The translations under genes were made by a program, and so were the position numbers. Positions 63,921 to 64,000 of a DNA stretch of 64,000 nucleotides are shown here, one piece after another. Every line of letters starts with the position of its first letter. Within the stretch, counting starts at the first letter, position 1. This DNA is from Clostridium uliginosum. Its GTDB lineage: Bacteria; Bacillota; Clostridia; Clostridiales; Clostridiaceae. The notes beneath the pieces are model-generated. The model saw only the letters and a list, made by a program, of their open reading frames with translations, had not been told where the DNA came from and searched no databases. The stretch covers positions 1 to 64,000 of the forward strand of contig NZ_FOMG01000012.1 in the NCBI RefSeq assembly GCF_900112485.1, in the 5' to 3' direction.

Positions 63921-64000
63921 TGAATAACTTTTCTCTTACCTTTTTTAAGTTTATAACTTGTTTTGTAATTGTTGAAACAAATATTATCCCGAGTGCTAAT
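63913..64000 (-). CDS. C-terminal end of a membrane protein (partial)
   Basis: The minus strand is open from the window edge to a TAG at 63913-63915, reading ALGIIFVSTITKQVINLKK then VREKLFKK. A hydrophobic segment followed by a basic tail suggests a membrane protein. Only about 28 residues are visible, so no family can be given. Its stop lies in the terminator stem. Confidence 0.4.
   Translation of the reverse strand, partial: LALGIIFVSTITKQVINLKKVREKLFKK

Noticed and set aside
1..64000. CRISPR array
   Set aside because: The Cas2-like gene prompted a search, but no regularly spaced 25-40 bp repeats were seen; the repeats present are dispersed MITE-like units.

Overview
The window is AT-rich, uses strong AGGAGG-type ribosome-binding sites with frequent TTG/GTG starts, and carries amino-acid and phosphonate metabolism typical of anaerobic Firmicutes. 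Genus Clostridium (sensu stricto) is the best guess. No rRNA, tRNA or CRISPR array was seen. I worked by eye only, so family names rest on visible motifs and memory of families.

Layout. 1-3.1 kb: a lone Cas2-fold (SinR-type) protein, an XRE regulator with a membrane partner, a HAD phosphatase, a foldback element with an 8-bp target duplication and a DtxR-type gene remnant. 3.3-7.6 kb: a phosphonate operon (LicC-like nucleotidyltransferase, cytidylyltransferase-PEP mutase fusion, phosphonopyruvate decarboxylase, aminoethylphosphonate transaminase) that would make activated 2-aminoethylphosphonate for a lipid or glycan. 8.2-11.5 kb: an ABC-F ATPase, then PadR and DUF2812 genes behind a nest of operator palindromes. 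12-15.8 kb: two transcription units with nearly identical structured leaders, each holding an 8-codon upstream ORF. One drives a CD3324-type gene split by an IS21 element, the other an intact DUF1062 gene with a zinc ribbon and an S4-like RNA-binding tail. 15.8-18.1 kb: LytTR regulator plus LiaF-like membrane protein with textbook LytTR direct repeats upstream, then a decayed IS3 element. 18.1-23.6 kb: ROK repressor divergent from a polyol/sugar-acid operon (dehydrogenase, GntP permease, PfkB kinase, VOC protein). 23.7-24.1 kb: a compact GC-richer stretch that looks like a structured RNA, followed by a 21-codon basic peptide and an intrinsic terminator.

24-30 kb: a small orphan gene, a frameshifted AraC regulator, an MFS exporter, a LacA-type acetyltransferase and a MutS2-like ATPase without its Smr tail. 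30.5-44.4 kb: an FCD-GntR regulator and a complete reductive (Stickland-type) 2-hydroxyacyl-CoA dehydratase pathway (activator, dehydratase alpha/beta, CoA ligase, acyl-CoA dehydrogenase, EtfBA with ferredoxin domain, family III CoA-transferase, PTS-IIC-like permease, D-2-hydroxyacid dehydrogenase). A TTGTATACAA-type palindrome sits just after its predicted promoter. 44.7-64 kb: B12-dependent ribonucleotide reductase, a phosphatase, LysR, an ABC-LytTR fusion regulator with its ABC transporter and a TraB-like protein, a chemotaxis receptor, a methyltransferase, a NERD protein, DUF4234, a second ABC-F ATPase with a hairpin leader, a CsoR-like repressor lacking the usual His, and a phosphodiester glycosidase pair.

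The spaces between genes are rich in small non-autonomous repeats of at least four kinds and in gene remnants (DtxR, integrase, GNAT, IS1182 and zinc-ribbon transposases). The most promising undescribed item is the paired leader/uORF system at 12.1 and 14.85 kb. The putative structured RNA at 23.7 kb comes second.
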